From Acidobacteriaceae bacterium (GTDB lineage: Bacteria; Acidobacteriota; Terriglobia; Terriglobales; Acidobacteriaceae), in NCBI GenBank assembly GCA_030044455.1, contig JASHVU010000121.1, positions 1 to 6,448 of the forward strand: a stretch of DNA of 6,448 bases, written 5' to 3'. The notes under the pieces are model-generated. The model was not told where the DNA came from. It saw only the letters and a program-made list of their open reading frames with translations, and made no database searches. Of this stretch, positions 5,943 to 6,448 are shown piece by piece. How positions within the stretch are numbered: position 1 is the first letter of the stretch; each line of letters starts with the position of its first letter. A program made the translations under genes and the position numbers.

Positions 5943-6186
5943 GAAGCACTCCGTATCCAATAAACGGGCAATCAATTATTCTTGGATCGGCAGTCACGGC
6001 GCGGTCCAAGCACGACCGATCAACCGGGGAAACTGCTGATTCGTCAATCAAGGTACCTCTAGCTTTTGAACAAAGGTAACCGGCTCATATCTGCAAACGG
6101 TAACTAATGCTCGCATAATTTAGCAGCGAAAGGCCACAGGAAACAGGGGGATATAACCCGAAAGATGTAGTAATTACGCTGGTTCT
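5943..6186 (-). promoter_or_regulatory. Upstream region of the surface-protein gene
   Basis: No gene is credible here. Next to the ATG is GGAG (5949-5952). AATAAT (5975-5980, minus strand) matches the -10 consensus at five of six bases but has no clear -35. An imperfect inverted repeat lies at 5981-6010. Further out are TGATT-N4-AATCA (6037-6050), the palindrome AGGTACCT (6051-6058), and GGTAAC-like motifs at 6052, 6075 and 6099. These could be operators, but no regulator can be named. Confidence 0.3.
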
Positions 6187-6216
6187 CAAGGAAAGAAACC
6201 CGCCGAATGCGGAGGG
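6187..6216 (-). terminator. Terminator-like hairpin with T-rich tail downstream of the tRNA
   Basis: On the minus strand CCC-T-CCG, loop CATT, CGG-C-GGG forms a six-pair stem with one internal mismatch (6199-6216). It is followed directly by the T-rich TTTCTTTCCTTG (6187-6198). This resembles an intrinsic terminator for a transcript coming from the tRNA side, about 160 bases after the tRNA 3' end. It would separate the tRNA unit from the surface-protein gene. Confidence 0.45.
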
Positions 6217-6375
6217 CAGAGACGTGACAAAGCTATCGCAGAGGCGAGAGAGCCGACTGAGCCGAAGAATTGAGCGGGAAGGGGCCGCCAACGGAAAGGC
6301 TTTGCGGGGAAACAGGGTTGTTCCCGAACAGGCGATAGCGCGAAAAGCGGATGCGAAGGTGAGTGGGAGAAAGGA
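6217..6375. other. Spacer between the tRNA and the terminator-like hairpin, no gene seen
   Basis: The only frame crossing it (6085-6291, minus) needs a TTG start without a ribosome-binding site and is Ser/Arg/Leu-rich with no domain character. A weak bulged hairpin sits at 6308-6325. Nothing else is assigned. Confidence 0.4.
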
Positions 6376-6448
6376 TGGTGCGCCCGGAGAGATTCGAACT
6401 CCCGACCTAATGCTCCGGAGGCATTCGCTCTATCCAGCTGAGCTACGG
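6376..6448 (-). tRNA. tRNA-Arg (anticodon CCG), 5' end cut by the window
   Basis: On the minus strand the sequence gives the D-arm (GCTC AGCTGGATA GAGC), then an anticodon stem AATGC/GCATT around the loop CTCCGGA. This places CCG at 34-36 (plus positions 6416-6418), decoding the Arg codon CGG. The T-arm is GGGAG TTCGAAT CTCTC and the 3' acceptor strand is CGGGCGC. The discriminator base is A and the CCA is encoded (6376-6378). Only about four 5' acceptor bases lie beyond the right edge. All stems pair, so the gene is probably functional. Confidence 0.95.

Noticed and set aside
5981..6010. Imperfect inverted repeat CTTGGATCG / CGGTCCAAG as a 5'-leader riboswitch or terminator
   Set aside because: On the transcribed strand it has a C-A mismatch and a 12-base loop with no T-tract, and it matches no riboswitch family I know.
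6085..6291. 68-residue minus-strand frame near the right end
   Set aside because: It has a TTG start, no ribosome-binding site, and a Ser/Arg/Leu-rich composition. It runs through the terminator-like hairpin.

Overview
The window looks like chromosomal DNA from a Gram-negative, moderately GC-rich bacterium, most likely an acidobacterium of the Terriglobia type. Three things point there: a very long secreted protein combining NHL repeats with Big_3-type Ig repeats, a small outer-membrane beta-barrel protein behind it, and two intergenic palindromic elements of kinds I recall from acidobacterial genomes. The assignment rests on recall of families, not on a search.

Layout from left to right. 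Positions 2-346 (+) are the C-terminal end of a gene entering from the left, with a Pro/Ala/Thr-rich tail. Positions 347-516 separate two convergent genes and hold three short hairpins. A small two-cluster ferredoxin is encoded at 517-768 (-), with a leader (769-870) carrying a Shine-Dalgarno hairpin and a CRP/FNR-like palindrome. A nested-palindrome repeat lies at 1004-1047. A 196-residue outer-membrane beta-barrel protein is at 1085-1675 (-). It sits 34 bases behind a 1410-residue surface protein at 1710-5942 (-), so the two are probably co-transcribed. The 433 bases from 5943 to 6375 contain no convincing gene but hold repeated short motifs and a terminator-like hairpin. A tRNA-Arg(CCG) on the minus strand (6376-6448) is cut by the right edge and lacks only about four 5' bases.

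The large protein dominates the window. In order it has a signal peptide with a long n-region, a choice-of-anchor-D-like domain, a six-repeat NHL propeller, a second ASH-like domain, six Ig-like modules, and a last Ig-like domain split by two hydrophobic segments. It and the beta-barrel protein are probably an envelope pair, but nothing here shows that they interact. The ferredoxin appears to be an independent unit with its own regulatory leader. The window holds no CRISPR array, transposase or complete mobile element. The most unusual signals are the split terminal domain with its lone lipobox-like cysteine, and the ferredoxin leader.
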